This document shows positions 1 to 9,054 of a stretch of DNA of 64,000 nucleotides, piece after piece (the stretch's first letter is position 1; every line of letters begins with the position of its first letter). A program made the translations under genes and the position numbers. Below the pieces are notes generated by a model, which was not told the origin of the DNA, ran no database searches, and saw only the letters and a list, made by a program, of their open reading frames with translations. Source of the stretch: Lunatimonas sp. (GTDB taxonomy: Bacteria; Bacteroidota; Bacteroidia; Cytophagales; Cyclobacteriaceae); the NCBI RefSeq assembly GCF_020832325.1, contig NZ_JAFIEU010000028.1:41485-105484 (forward strand), written 5' to 3'.

Positions 1-43
1 ACTTGGTGCAAATATCCCGCTCAGAAAGGCTCTTTTTGTACAT
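1..43 (-). CDS. Type I restriction endonuclease subunit R (HsdR-like), N-terminal start only, partial
   Basis: Reading the minus strand from an ATG at 43 gives 14 codons, MYKKSLSERDICTK, before the window ends. This closely resembles the N-terminus I know for Bacteroidota HsdR proteins (M-x-K-K-x-L-S-E-x-D-I-C-x-K-F), the motor/nuclease subunit of type I restriction systems. The body of the gene lies outside the window, so neither the motor motifs nor intactness can be judged. Fourteen residues is thin evidence; chance or another gene cannot be excluded. Confidence 0.42.
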   Translation of the reverse strand, partial: MYKKSLSERDICTK

Positions 44-250
44 GATGAAAAGTCGGAAAAAACGATTTAAGTCTAAAGATAAGGCATTGAGCCAAAAAAC
101 CTGAATTAGCACCTAAAAACGTGCTTCAAAAGGAGCGATATCACAGACCTCAGTACAGCGGGAATACCGTCTTTTAGACAATCCGTTAGCTGATTCCGCT
201 CCTTTCCAGACGAACTGACCACCTCATATATTCCCTTTAAATGCGGTACC

Positions 251-2158
251 TTATTCCTTCTTCAGGTGCTGTTGATTTGCGATGGCCTCGGTCACCAGCA
301 GGGGCCGGTTGAAAACACGTACTTGGATCACTTCACCGCTCAACTTGGTGCCGATCTGTAGTTCGGAGGATCCCTGTGGACTCTTGAAATAGGGACTAAA
401 TCTTCCCCAGCCAAACTGCCGCTCATCGCCGCCGTCATTGAACACGCCATCCACCACAAATGAGATGATCTTGGGCCCTCCGTCCACTATAATGCTCGCT
501 ACGTGCTCTTTACCCGTTTTCAACGTCCCCGGATCGCTGTCCCATACCGCACGTGTTTGGCCATCGTTCATCTGGATCTCCAACGTACCCCTCTCGGAAA
601 TGGCAACCCACCACCCTTTACCGGATGAATCCCGTGCATCCAGCAATACCTGGCCTCCCTTCAGGCTAGCTAGCGTGAACCATAACTCTAGGGTAAACCC
701 AGACCTAACATTCAAACCCCTAAAATCAGACGTATTGGGATCTTGTGAACGAAACGTGGGCATGCTCGGAGCAGGGACCACCTGGGGAAATCCACCGCCT
801 TCATACTTCCAGTTTAGAATCAGGCCTTGCTCGGTATTGGATTTGTTGTCAGGTTGCCCCCAAAGTATCTCCAAGAATTTAGGGTCGATTTTATGTAAAC
901 GGGCAATGTCTTTTTGGGTTTCCGTGATATAATAGTTTCCCTCTTCTTCTACTAAATCTGGATAGCTGATTCGGATCAGGGGGTCATCATCATACAGCAA
1001 TACCTCCGGCTGTGACCAACGAATTACCTTTCCCTTCTCACTGTCGACCTCTATACCTCCCGATACCCATACCGGGTTCCGGTCGTTGTAGCCGATTGCG
1101 CTGGGATTTGGATGTTCTCGGATAAACCTTCCTCCGTGGTTGTGAAACCAGTACAAATACTTGCCATTTTCAACCTTCCAGGCAAAGTTGGCTGCCCTCG
1201 GGTTCTTCATCAGCCTTCCGTTCGCAAACCTCATGTATTGGGGTGCATCCCAAGTCCTACCCTCATCCCGACTGTAGCTGTATACCGGATGGCCATCAAG
1301 GGACCGGTACACCGCGAAGAAACTTTCGTCGCTCAAAATGGAATAACTATGCTCTGCAGCGATTGGCCCCCCACCGGCAGGTGTCCGTAGACCGATGTCG
1401 CCATCCGGTAGCGTACGCCAAATGGCATCCCTTGGATCCTCTACGGCAAAGAGGTTTTCGCTCTGCAGCAGTACGCCCTCGTTGGAGGTGAAAAAACCTT
1501 CACCAAAACCGCCCACCTTGGTAAGCGGCACGAATGCGCTCCCTTTGTGCGCGAATGCCTTCCCAACGTTCCAAAAGAAACGAATCGCACCTCCATACAC
1601 ATTGTTCCTGTCGATCTCAAACTCCCTTACGGGTATAGTGATCCTATCTTTTGACCAGGTTTTGCCGTGGTCGTCCGAATATTTGAACACGAAGTACCCC
1701 TGACTGTCCACCCTCCGCACAATGCCATCCCTATATGGTGGGTTATCACCTTTTATTTCCCTTACGTTGTCTGTATTGTGGTTATAGAAAACGAAAATAC
1801 GGCCGGATGGAGCCTTCAACAGCACCGAATAGGAGGCTTCCGGTCCATCACTAGGTTCTATTTCAACCATCGCTTCCCAAGTTTTGCCCCTGTCGAGACT
1901 TCGCTGACTGATGATGTGTTGTCCCCGGTCGCCCTCGTGGCCCAGGCCGGTAGTCATGACGCACAGCCACGCGCCGTCGTCGGTTTTTAAGATATACGGT
2001 TGGTCGCTGTACGTCTTATCGGGAATGATGATACCATTTTGGAGGTTGCGCCAGTCGTCGGTCTGCGCAAGCAAATCATAAAGAGGGTTTGCTAAAAAAA
2101 CAACAATGAAAAACAACCTAAATAGTATGAACAGGGAAAGTGTCTTCGTCATATTCAA
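251..2158 (-). CDS. Secreted sialidase-like (BNR/Asp-box) protein with C-terminal LamG-like domain
   Basis: A 635-residue exported protein with a hydrophobic N-terminal signal sequence (about residues 5-31). Three Asp-box motifs of the form S-x-D-x-G-x-T-W are visible at residues 87-94, 161-168 and 296-303, the hallmark of the six-bladed sialidase/BNR propeller. Residues of about 470-630 form a concanavalin-like (LamG) module (SGFTLELWF, GWWVAISERG). It is probably a periplasmic or surface glycan-acting hydrolase, but propellers with Asp boxes are not all sialidases and the substrate cannot be read from sequence. No SusC/SusD pair or other glycosidase lies nearby, so it is not part of a recognisable polysaccharide locus. 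It follows the DUF983 gene on the same strand after 83 nt. Confidence 0.82.
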   Translation of the reverse strand: MNMTKTLSLFILFRLFFIVVFLANPLYDLLAQTDDWRNLQNGIIIPDKTYSDQPYILKTDDGAWLCVMTTGLGHEGDRGQHIISQRSLDRGKTWEAMVEIEPSDGPEASYSVLLKAPSGRIFVFYNHNTDNVREIKGDNPPYRDGIVRRVDSQGYFVFKYSDDHGKTWSKDRITIPVREFEIDRNNVYGGAIRFFWNVGKAFAHKGSAFVPLTKVGGFGEGFFTSNEGVLLQSENLFAVEDPRDAIWRTLPDGDIGLRTPAGGGPIAAEHSYSILSDESFFAVYRSLDGHPVYSYSRDEGRTWDAPQYMRFANGRLMKNPRAANFAWKVENGKYLYWFHNHGGRFIREHPNPSAIGYNDRNPVWVSGGIEVDSEKGKVIRWSQPEVLLYDDDPLIRISYPDLVEEEGNYYITETQKDIARLHKIDPKFLEILWGQPDNKSNTEQGLILNWKYEGGGFPQVVPAPSMPTFRSQDPNTSDFRGLNVRSGFTLELWFTLASLKGGQVLLDARDSSGKGWWVAISERGTLEIQMNDGQTRAVWDSDPGTLKTGKEHVASIIVDGGPKIISFVVDGVFNDGGDERQFGWGRFSPYFKSPQGSSELQIGTKLSGEVIQVRVFNRPLLVTEAIANQQHLKKE

Positions 2159-2241
2159 TGCAGTTTTTTTGAAATCGAATTAGGGATTTTTGTGCGGGGT
2201 TCATCACGAGGTTACCGTGCAAATCCTTACCAATGGGAATT

Positions 2242-2646
2242 TCACACCTTTCTTCTCCACACAAAAGCGTACAACATAAGCACTTTGGAATACCTCACAT
2301 TCCACGGCGTGAATAGGACTGCGGGGATAAAGATCATCAAATAGTAATGCCACAATTTGGGACTTTCGAAGATAAGGTAGGTGAGCACGCCAAATACTAC
2401 AAAAATGGCTACTCCAAACGCGTAGGTAATAAACAGCGAGATTTGATAAAAGCCGGGTTCAGGCATGAAGTCATAGCCACAGACTGCACACTGTTTATTC
2501 AACTCGTTAAAGTTCCGCATATCGAGGGCACTGGATCTGAACATTTGCCCCCGGGTGCATACCGGACACTTGCATCCCAGCAAAGACGGAAACAAAGCGG
2601 CTCTTTCCTTCGTCCTATCTATCTTAGGTGAATTCACGTTTTGCAT
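2242..2646 (-). CDS. DUF983 family small zinc-ribbon membrane protein
   Basis: A 134-residue protein with two Cys pairs near the N-terminus (CPVC and CAVC, about residues 26-58), suggesting a zinc ribbon, then two hydrophobic segments (about 70-92 and 100-120). This arrangement matches the DUF983 family, small inner-membrane proteins of unknown function that are common in Bacteroidota and alphaproteobacteria. It is transcribed in the same direction as the TrmH-like gene upstream and the sialidase-like gene downstream, but the gaps (over 80 nt) give no strong operon evidence. No catalytic role can be stated. Confidence 0.8.
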   Translation of the reverse strand: MQNVNSPKIDRTKERAALFPSLLGCKCPVCTRGQMFRSSALDMRNFNELNKQCAVCGYDFMPEPGFYQISLFITYAFGVAIFVVFGVLTYLIFESPKLWHYYLMIFIPAVLFTPWNVRYSKVLMLYAFVWRRKV

Positions 2647-2763
2647 GGTATCTATTCTTTTGAATGTGGAAGCAAAACTGGTTCAGTAGCATTACGGGAT
2701 AGATTCAGGAGAAGACCCGTTACCTGGCAACCTCGCGCTCCTTGGCTAATAGATGCTAAAAGG

Positions 2764-3306
2764 TCAATCCTTGTCAAATATCCTCATTTTACCACCAATA
2801 TCCCACAGGGTGATCCCAATGCTCACAGAAATATTGAAAGAATGCTTGGTGCCCAGTTGGGGGATTTCTACCACATGGTCGACTTCGGCCACTACTTTTT
2901 CGTCTACTCCGAAGACTTCGTTTCCAAATAGCAAAGCATGGGTAATTCCGGGCTGTGGCTGAAAGTGATTGAGGGAGACGCTGTGAGAAGCTTGCTCCAA
3001 GGCCACAGTCTGAATACCCTCCTGTTTTAGCTTCTTGACCAGTTCCAGGGTATCGGGCACATGTTCCCATTCTACCGACTCGGTGGCGCCTAGCGCAGTT
3101 TTCTGAATCTCCCGGTGGGGTGGTTTTCCGGTAATGCCGCAGAGGTATACCTTTTGGACACGGAAGGCATCCCCGGTACGAAAGGCAGAGCCTACATTGT
3201 TGAGGCTGCGGACATTGTCCAGTACCAGGATCAACGGACTTTTTTCCACGGACTTGTACTCCTCCACCGACAGGCGGTCCAGCTCGTCCATACTCAATTT
3301 CTTCAT
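2764..3306 (-). CDS. TrmH-family (SpoU/SPOUT) RNA 2'-O-methyltransferase
   Basis: A 180-residue SPOUT-fold protein. The three SpoU motifs are present: motif 1 around residues 36-47 (N-V-G-S-A-F-R-T), with the conserved Asn37 and Arg43; motif 2 with GNE at 128-130; and motif 3 at about 148-165 (I-P-Q-L-G-T-K-H-S-F-N-I-S). The family uses S-adenosylmethionine bound in a trefoil knot to methylate the ribose 2'-OH of tRNA or rRNA. It lacks the N-terminal L30-like domain found in RlmB-type rRNA enzymes, so it is the short form. The RNA target is not readable from sequence. Confidence 0.88.
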   Translation of the reverse strand: MKKLSMDELDRLSVEEYKSVEKSPLILVLDNVRSLNNVGSAFRTGDAFRVQKVYLCGITGKPPHREIQKTALGATESVEWEHVPDTLELVKKLKQEGIQTVALEQASHSVSLNHFQPQPGITHALLFGNEVFGVDEKVVAEVDHVVEIPQLGTKHSFNISVSIGITLWDIGGKMRIFDKD

Positions 3307-3360
3307 GCTTCTATCGCGTTTTCCGGACGCAAAGATAACAGTATCGACCTACAAATGGAG

Positions 3361-4521
3361 CTATTCATCCACTTGGATCCGGTCCAAGGCTTGTTCCATG
3401 GTCAGCTTCCCGGCATTTAGGTCCAATAGATCCCTCACATCGACGGTTAGGTGTACAAGTTCGGGAAGTTCGGCGCGTGGGTATCCCGCAAATCGAATGC
3501 TGAAGACCAATTTTTCGTCTTCTCCCAAGCTTTTGAGGGTTCGGCCGTAGGTGAGCATGTTTCCTTTTAGCTCTTCGATAAACTGCGGATATTCCTCTTT
3601 TAGTTTCTCCGAATCCGGCTCCTGGCTTCCAGCACTCCCCATTCTATCCCGCATAATAAAGCTATACATACTTTCATCCGGTCTCGTGAGCATATTGAGG
3701 TGGTAGATCACCCCAAAATCAGGGATGCGGTCGTAAAATGCATATCCGGTGTAGTAAAAGGTCTCGGAAAGGTCCGGACGGTATAACCGGTCGAAGATAT
3801 TGGCCAAAAGCTCCAAATCCTGCTCACTGGATTGGTCTCCGCCGGCAAAGCGTATTTTGGAACGCATTTCTTCCCGCGTAATCTGTCTATTTTGGTACGC
3901 GATCAAATCCCCGAATACGACCTCGGCGGCAAAGCGTTGCTTCCGTCCGGTGACATTGGATGCTTGAAATTGAGGCACGAAGCGACCACCGGAAATAAAA
4001 GGCGAGCGTTCTTCCACGATTTTGATCCGGTCTTCGGGACCCAATTGGGTGATGAGGTGGGCGTAGTCCAGAAAGTACTCCACAACAAGCTCCTTAGAGC
4101 GCAAAGTACGCGCCTGCTCCACGCTATCACGGTCCAGTGGTTTGCCCGTCCTAAGCGTATTCATTCGAGTGCTGTCCAATAACGAACGTCCGATACGGAT
4201 TTGTGATCCCTGCTGGGGCACAGTTCCTGAAAAAGACCTCGCATTAGTGGTTGGCATAAATTGAATGTTGGGTGCTACCGATACGGAGGCATGGGCCGGC
4301 AGGGTCATCATTACCCCGTAGCCGCTGAGGTATTGGGCTTGCCGTCGATCGTCCCGACGGCTGACCAGAAATTCCTGATCCGGCTCAAAGAGGCTGTTAA
4401 GAATCGCACTGGCCACTTTCAGTTCCCGCTGCATGCGCTCGCGGTCGATCTCCTGGCTTATGGCAAACTGGCTGGTTCCGGATAGGAATACCAGAAGGAA
4501 GATAATCATGCTCGATTTCAT
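3361..4521 (-). CDS. Secreted protein of unknown function, last gene of the ECF sigma/anti-sigma operon
   Basis: A 386-residue protein with a clear signal peptide (about residues 1-22, ending in FAISQE). I do not recognise a family. The sequence is soluble-looking after the signal, with no second membrane segment, no lipobox and no obvious catalytic motif. Its start codon overlaps the stop of the anti-sigma gene by 4 nt (4518-4521), and that gene likewise overlaps the sigma gene, so the three are almost certainly co-transcribed and translationally coupled. Context suggests a periplasmic factor that either senses the stress handled by the sigma factor or is the regulon's local effector; this is inference only. 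Confidence 0.7.
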   Translation of the reverse strand: MKSSMIIFLLVFLSGTSQFAISQEIDRERMQRELKVASAILNSLFEPDQEFLVSRRDDRRQAQYLSGYGVMMTLPAHASVSVAPNIQFMPTTNARSFSGTVPQQGSQIRIGRSLLDSTRMNTLRTGKPLDRDSVEQARTLRSKELVVEYFLDYAHLITQLGPEDRIKIVEERSPFISGGRFVPQFQASNVTGRKQRFAAEVVFGDLIAYQNRQITREEMRSKIRFAGGDQSSEQDLELLANIFDRLYRPDLSETFYYTGYAFYDRIPDFGVIYHLNMLTRPDESMYSFIMRDRMGSAGSQEPDSEKLKEEYPQFIEELKGNMLTYGRTLKSLGEDEKLVFSIRFAGYPRAELPELVHLTVDVRDLLDLNAGKLTMEQALDRIQVDE

Positions 4522-5363
4522 GGCTGCTTGGGTGTAGAGGTGTCTGATTCAGCCAGCAAGAAGATTAGGAGGTCATTGATTTCTTGCTGCCGTTGTTCGT
4601 TTTCGTATTGCATTCCATTCAGTCTTTCCAACAGAAATACCAGATCTTCCTCGCGAAGCTGTTCGAGGGTCTGCGAGAAATCCTGTAGAAGAACTTCGGT
4701 ATACTGCTTTTGTACCAGCGCAACCTCTTCCCAGTAGGTAGCAAGTTGGAGGGCCTGTTCCTGACGGGCGGCCTGGAAGTACGCATCCATGCGCCGTTCC
4801 AACCCGGGTCCAATCTGACCGATCCACTGCTGCTTTTCATCCCGTAAACGCTGGTCCAGTTTCCGATCAATGATTTCCTGCACTTGGCGAAGCAATGAGT
4901 CGGAAGGAGAAGCTTCATAGGTACCTCGTGGGCTTTCCGCTCTTTCCTCTGCTAGCGTGGTTGCCGCTACCATTTGGGGGGTTGGAGGCATTTCACGTAT
5001 TCCGAAGCTTATATACAGGCCGTCGCTGCTCCACTGTAGATGGAGCTCCGTTGCCCTGGCCGCCACCATCAGACACACCAGGGCAATCACCAGGGTAGCA
5101 GCATACTGAATGGGCTTGGGAATGGTGCGTCGCACCGGTCGGGTAGTTTGGGGGAGTTCCGGCAGTGCCATGGGTGGAGGGCTTTTATCCTCCAATCCTT
5201 TCAGGCGCTGCCGAAGGGAGGCAAATTGCTCCAGCTCCCGTCTTGCATCGGGGTTGTTTTGGAGGTATTGGGTCACCTGTAGATGCGTCTCGGCGTCCAG
5301 CTCACCGTACAGATAACCCATCCAGGTCGTTTCATCAGGGACAAAGCTCATAAGCGGTATCAT
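4518..5363 (-). CDS. Putative membrane-bound anti-sigma factor
   Basis: A 281-residue protein. The N-terminal 50 residues (YLYGELDAETHLQVTQYL...) resemble anti-sigma N-terminal domains but lack the HxxxCxxC zinc motif. One transmembrane segment lies at about residues 84-102 (PIQYAATLVIALVCLMVAA), placing the acidic, Gln-rich, coiled-coil-prone C-terminal half (about 150-270) in the periplasm. The start overlaps the sigma gene by 4 nt (5360-5363) and the stop overlaps the next gene by 4 nt. The expected role is sequestration of the adjacent ECF sigma factor at the membrane. The periplasmic sensing mechanism is unknown. Confidence 0.75.
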   Translation of the reverse strand: MIPLMSFVPDETTWMGYLYGELDAETHLQVTQYLQNNPDARRELEQFASLRQRLKGLEDKSPPPMALPELPQTTRPVRRTIPKPIQYAATLVIALVCLMVAARATELHLQWSSDGLYISFGIREMPPTPQMVAATTLAEERAESPRGTYEASPSDSLLRQVQEIIDRKLDQRLRDEKQQWIGQIGPGLERRMDAYFQAARQEQALQLATYWEEVALVQKQYTEVLLQDFSQTLEQLREEDLVFLLERLNGMQYENEQRQQEINDLLIFLLAESDTSTPKQP

Positions 5364-5938
5364 TTGGGGTGGTAGGAATAACCACTCAGCGTTTCTTTTA
5401 AGTGTTTGAATGCGTAATACAGGCGGGATTTTGCAGTGTTTTCCGAGATACCCAAGGACTCGGCGATTTCTCTAAATTTCAGTCCCTCGAATTCCTTCAT
5501 AATCAACACCTCCCGCTGCACCTCCGGCAGTCGCAAAATGGCCTGTTGCAACTGAAACGCTGCCTCCTGCTGAATCATTTGCTGCTCCGGATTCGTGTTG
5601 TTACAGGGGAGGTCCATGGCTTTCCTTGCTGCCTCACTGGACAGGTCGGAGAAAGCAGGGTCCTTCCTGCGGCGCTTTTGGTGTCTACAGTTGTTTGCCA
5701 AAATGGTGTAGAGCCAAGACCGGAATTTTTCCGGATCTTGGAGGGTTTCGATTTTATGGTGCACCGCAATGAAGGTTAGTTGCGATACCTCCATGGCAAG
5801 GTCGTGATCCCCCAGAAATTTCAGCGCGTAATTGTACACCCGGGTATACCAATCGGTAAGCAGTTGGCTTTTGGCAGATGAGTCACCGGACATCGCTCTG
5901 GTTACTAGGATAATATTGACGGTCTGGCCGTAGATCAT
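5360..5938 (-). CDS. ECF-type RNA polymerase sigma factor
   Basis: A 192-residue sigma-70 family protein of the ECF type: region 2 at about residues 25-95 (binding core polymerase and the -10 element, with SWLYTILANNCRHQKRRRKD) and region 4 at about 130-185 (LPEVQREVLIMKEFEGLKFREIAESLG, a helix-turn-helix for the -35 element). Regions 1.1 and 3 are absent, as in ECF factors. The downstream, overlapping anti-sigma gene supports the call. Targets are unknown; autoregulation of the three-gene operon would be typical. An internal Met16 is an alternative start. Confidence 0.92.
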   Translation of the reverse strand: MIYGQTVNIILVTRAMSGDSSAKSQLLTDWYTRVYNYALKFLGDHDLAMEVSQLTFIAVHHKIETLQDPEKFRSWLYTILANNCRHQKRRRKDPAFSDLSSEAARKAMDLPCNNTNPEQQMIQQEAAFQLQQAILRLPEVQREVLIMKEFEGLKFREIAESLGISENTAKSRLYYAFKHLKETLSGYSYHPK

Positions 5939-6152
5939 TGGGGTTTGTAGTGCGGGCTGTATGGGTTCGTTTGATAGTAAGATGCCGCAGCGGTAAAAAT
6001 AGTTTTATTTGCGCAGATTATTTTTTGGAGAAAGGCTCGGGGGAATATTTGGTAGCCTTGGGAGAGCTGAAGGGAAGGACTGGACCCTACCATTTTTCTT
6101 TGTGGGATGGATCGAGTAAATTCAGGGTTTCATTTACGATCAATACGGATTT

Positions 6153-8753
6153 ATGGCTAAAGCAGCAGTGAAAGAGACTCCGCTCATGAAGCAGTACAAC
6201 GCCATCAAGGCCAAGCACCCCGGTGCCTTGCTGCTGTTTCGGGTGGGAGATTTTTACGAAACGTTCGGAGAGGACGCGGTGAAGGCCAGCAAAATATTGG
6301 ACATCGTGCTGACTAAGCGGGCCAATGGGGCAGCGTCTCATATTGAATTGGCCGGCTTTCCACATCATTCCTTGGACACCTACCTGCCCAAACTGATCCG
6401 GGCAGGCAACCGGGTAGCCATCTGCGACCAATTGGAGGATCCCAAGGAAGTCAAGGGCATTGTAAAGCGCGGCGTGACCGAGCTGGTTACTCCCGGGCTT
6501 TCGTTTAACGACAATGTGCTGGACAAGCGGCGGAACAACTTTCTGGCTTCCATCTATTTTGACCGGGAGGCCTTGGGCGTCGCCTTTCTGGATCTCTCTA
6601 CCGGGGAGTTCATGGCGGCACAAGGGCAGCCAGCCTATATCGAGAAGTTGCTGCAAAGCTTTAGTCCCTCCGAGGTGATCTACTCCAAGGCGGCAAAGAC
6701 CCGTGCGGCTGAATTTCTGAAAAGTGACTTTACGACTTTCCACTGCGAGGATTGGGTATTTCAATACGACTATGCCTACGAGCGCCTTACCCAACATTTT
6801 CAAACCAACTCTCTCAAGGGCTTTGGAATCGAAAACCTCCCCCAGGGGATCGTAGCCGCAGGAGCGATTCTCTATTATTTGGAGGAAACCGAACACAAGG
6901 AGGTAAAACACATTGCCTCCATTTCCCGCATTGCGGAGGAAAAATACGTGTGGCTGGACAAGTTTACCATCCGCAACCTGGAGTTGATCCACCCGCAGCA
7001 AGAGGGTGGCGTGCCGCTGATCCAGATTTTGGATCACACGCACACACCCATGGGCAGTCGGATGATGAAAAAGTGGATGGTACTCCCTCTCAAGGAGAAG
7101 GAACCGATCGTGGAACGGCAGCGGATGGTGGAGCACTTCTTCCAAAACCCCGCTTTTCGCGAGGAGATCGTCTCTCACCTAAAGCATATCGGGGACTTGG
7201 AACGTCTAATTTCCAAGGTTGCCGTGGGGCGCATCAACCCCCGGGAGATGAATCAGCTCAAAAAGGCCTTAAAGAATACGCTCCCCATCAAGACACTGCT
7301 TAGTTCGGAGAACAACAGGTCCCTGAAGAAGCTGGCGGATCAGCTCAATTCCTGCGAATTTTTGCTTGAAAAGATAGACAAGGAGCTGATGGAGGATGCG
7401 CCCATGCTTACCCATCAGGGTGGCATCATCAAAAACGGTGTGGACGCCGATTTGGACGAATACCGAAAGCTGGCCAATTCCGGTAAGGACTACCTGGTAC
7501 AGCTACAGCAGCGGGAGGTGCAAAAGACCGGCATCAGTTCCCTCAAGGTAGCCTACAACAAGGTCTTCGGCTACTACCTGGAAGTGAGCAATACCCACAA
7601 AGACAAAGTGCCCCAAGAATGGATTCGCAAGCAAACGCTTGTAAATGCGGAACGCTACATCACCGAGGAGCTCAAGGTCTACGAGGAGAAAATCCTTCAT
7701 GCGGAAGAGCGGCTGATTGCTTTGGAGCAAAAATACTTTAACCTCCTGGTGCAGGATGCCACCGATTACGTGTCGAGCATTCAACAAAACGCCCGGATCT
7801 TGGCAACCTTGGATGTATTGCTATCATTTGCGCAAGTGGCCGCAGAGAACAATTATTGCCTGCCCAAGATGGCCGACACGGAATCCATCGAAATCAAGGA
7901 TGGCCGACATCCGGTGATCGAGAAGCAATTGCCGATCGGTGACGCCTACGTGCCCAACGATATCTTTCTGGACAATGCCACGCAGCAGATCATCATCATC
8001 ACGGGCCCCAATATGGCGGGTAAGTCAGCCCTGTTGCGGCAGACGGCCCTGATCGTACTGATGGCGCAGATGGGAAGCTTTGTACCTGCCTCTTATGCCC
8101 GTTTGGGCATCATTGACAAGGTATTCACCCGGGTAGGTGCTTCAGACAATCTCTCCAAGGGTGAGTCCACTTTCATGGTGGAGATGACAGAGACAGCCAG
8201 CATTCTCAACAACCTGAGTGATCGAAGCCTGGTACTTATGGACGAGATCGGCAGGGGCACATCCACCTATGACGGAATATCCATCGCCTGGTCCATCGTG
8301 GAGTACCTGCACAACCAACCCAAGTGTCGGGCCAAAACGCTCTTTGCTACCCATTATCACGAATTGAATCAGTTGGCAGAGGACTTTCCCAAGGTAAAAA
8401 ACTTCAATGTCTCTGTGAAGGAGCTGGGCAACAAGGTGATTTTTATGCGGAAGCTGGAAAAGGGAGGCAGTGAGCACAGCTTTGGGATTCATGTAGCCCA
8501 GATGGCCGGTATGCCGAACCCGGTGGTACTGCGGGCAGCGGAGATCATGAAGCACCTGGAAAAGGACAAGGACCTCAAAGGGCAGCGCGACAAGATCAAA
8601 GATATGCCAAAGAATAATTATCAATTGAGCCTTTTTGAGATGGATCCCAAATTTAAGGCGGCACAGGAGATGCTGGATGCGATCGATATCAATACCATCT
8701 CGCCCGTGGAAGCCTTGCTAAAACTGAACGAAATCAAAAAGACCCTCGGCTAG
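6153..8753 (+). CDS. mutS: DNA mismatch repair protein MutS
   Basis: An 866-residue MutS1 protein, normal length for the family. The N-terminal mismatch-binding domain has the Phe-x-Glu reader motif in GDFYETF (about residues 31-37). The ATPase carries Walker A G-P-N-M-A-G-K-S at 618-625, Walker B ending in D697-E698 (DEIGRGTSTYDG) and the ATHYHEL switch (about 730-736). MutS recognises mismatches and small loops and recruits MutL. It stands alone between the divergent sigma gene and the tRNA pair. A short G/C hairpin follows the stop codon but lacks a U tract. Confidence 0.98.
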   Translation: MAKAAVKETPLMKQYNAIKAKHPGALLLFRVGDFYETFGEDAVKASKILDIVLTKRANGAASHIELAGFPHHSLDTYLPKLIRAGNRVAICDQLEDPKEVKGIVKRGVTELVTPGLSFNDNVLDKRRNNFLASIYFDREALGVAFLDLSTGEFMAAQGQPAYIEKLLQSFSPSEVIYSKAAKTRAAEFLKSDFTTFHCEDWVFQYDYAYERLTQHFQTNSLKGFGIENLPQGIVAAGAILYYLEETEHKEVKHIASISRIAEEKYVWLDKFTIRNLELIHPQQEGGVPLIQILDHTHTPMGSRMMKKWMVLPLKEKEPIVERQRMVEHFFQNPAFREEIVSHLKHIGDLERLISKVAVGRINPREMNQLKKALKNTLPIKTLLSSENNRSLKKLADQLNSCEFLLEKIDKELMEDAPMLTHQGGIIKNGVDADLDEYRKLANSGKDYLVQLQQREVQKTGISSLKVAYNKVFGYYLEVSNTHKDKVPQEWIRKQTLVNAERYITEELKVYEEKILHAEERLIALEQKYFNLLVQDATDYVSSIQQNARILATLDVLLSFAQVAAENNYCLPKMADTESIEIKDGRHPVIEKQLPIGDAYVPNDIFLDNATQQIIIITGPNMAGKSALLRQTALIVLMAQMGSFVPASYARLGIIDKVFTRVGASDNLSKGESTFMVEMTETASILNNLSDRSLVLMDEIGRGTSTYDGISIAWSIVEYLHNQPKCRAKTLFATHYHELNQLAEDFPKVKNFNVSVKELGNKVIFMRKLEKGGSEHSFGIHVAQMAGMPNPVVLRAAEIMKHLEKDKDLKGQRDKIKDMPKNNYQLSLFEMDPKFKAAQEMLDAIDINTISPVEALLKLNEIKKTLG

Positions 8754-8828
8754 GGGTATGTTTCCCCCTAAAAATCAAAGAGGTACTCGGAAGGGTGTCG
8801 ACTAATTACAAATATTTGCTTGGAAATA

Positions 8829-8858
8829 TTGCCTTTTATAAAAAAGCAGGTAAATTTG
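8829..8858 (+). promoter_or_regulatory. Bacteroidota-type promoter for the tRNA-Gly/tRNA-Leu unit
   Basis: A perfect -7 box of the Bacteroidota form TAnnTTTG (TAAATTTG at 8851-8858) follows a -33 TTG (8829-8831) by 19 nt, within the accepted spacing. It lies about 50 nt upstream of tRNA-Gly and downstream of mutS, in the right place to drive the tRNA pair. The promoter form is established for Bacteroides and Flavobacterium; use here is inferred. Confidence 0.65.
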
Positions 8859-8907
8859 CATTCACATTAAGGGCGCATCGTACGGTTGCGTTTTTTGAAT
8901 CTTAAAA

Positions 8908-8980
<73 letters not shown>

Positions 8981-8985
8981 CTGCT

Positions 8986-9010
8986 AAAGCCCTCTACCAA
9001 GGGCTTTATT
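8986..9010 (+). terminator. Hairpin between tRNA-Gly and tRNA-Leu, possible terminator or processing element
   Basis: An 8-bp perfect stem (AAAGCCCT at 8986-8993 with AGGGCTTT at 9000-9007) with a 6-nt loop, followed by a weakly U-rich stretch (ATTCTTTAT). The tail is too interrupted for a strong intrinsic terminator, so it may be partial or only a processing or spacer hairpin. Confidence 0.45.
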
Positions 9011-9054
9011 CTTTATGGGCCCTTTAAATTGAAGGGATACCTAAAAGAAAAAAT

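Noticed and set aside
128..205. Inverted pair AAAGGAGCG / CGCTCCTTT 60 nt apart near the left edge
   Set aside because: Arms are short and far apart with no T tract; it may be chance and cannot be assigned a role.
6087..7178. A 363-codon minus-strand frame opposite mutS
   Set aside because: It lies wholly inside conserved mutS coding sequence on the other strand and has no recognisable family; it is a shadow frame.
8751..8775. Hairpin TAGGGG/CCCCTA right after mutS
   Set aside because: Short stem followed by A residues, not T, so it does not qualify as an intrinsic terminator on the mutS strand.
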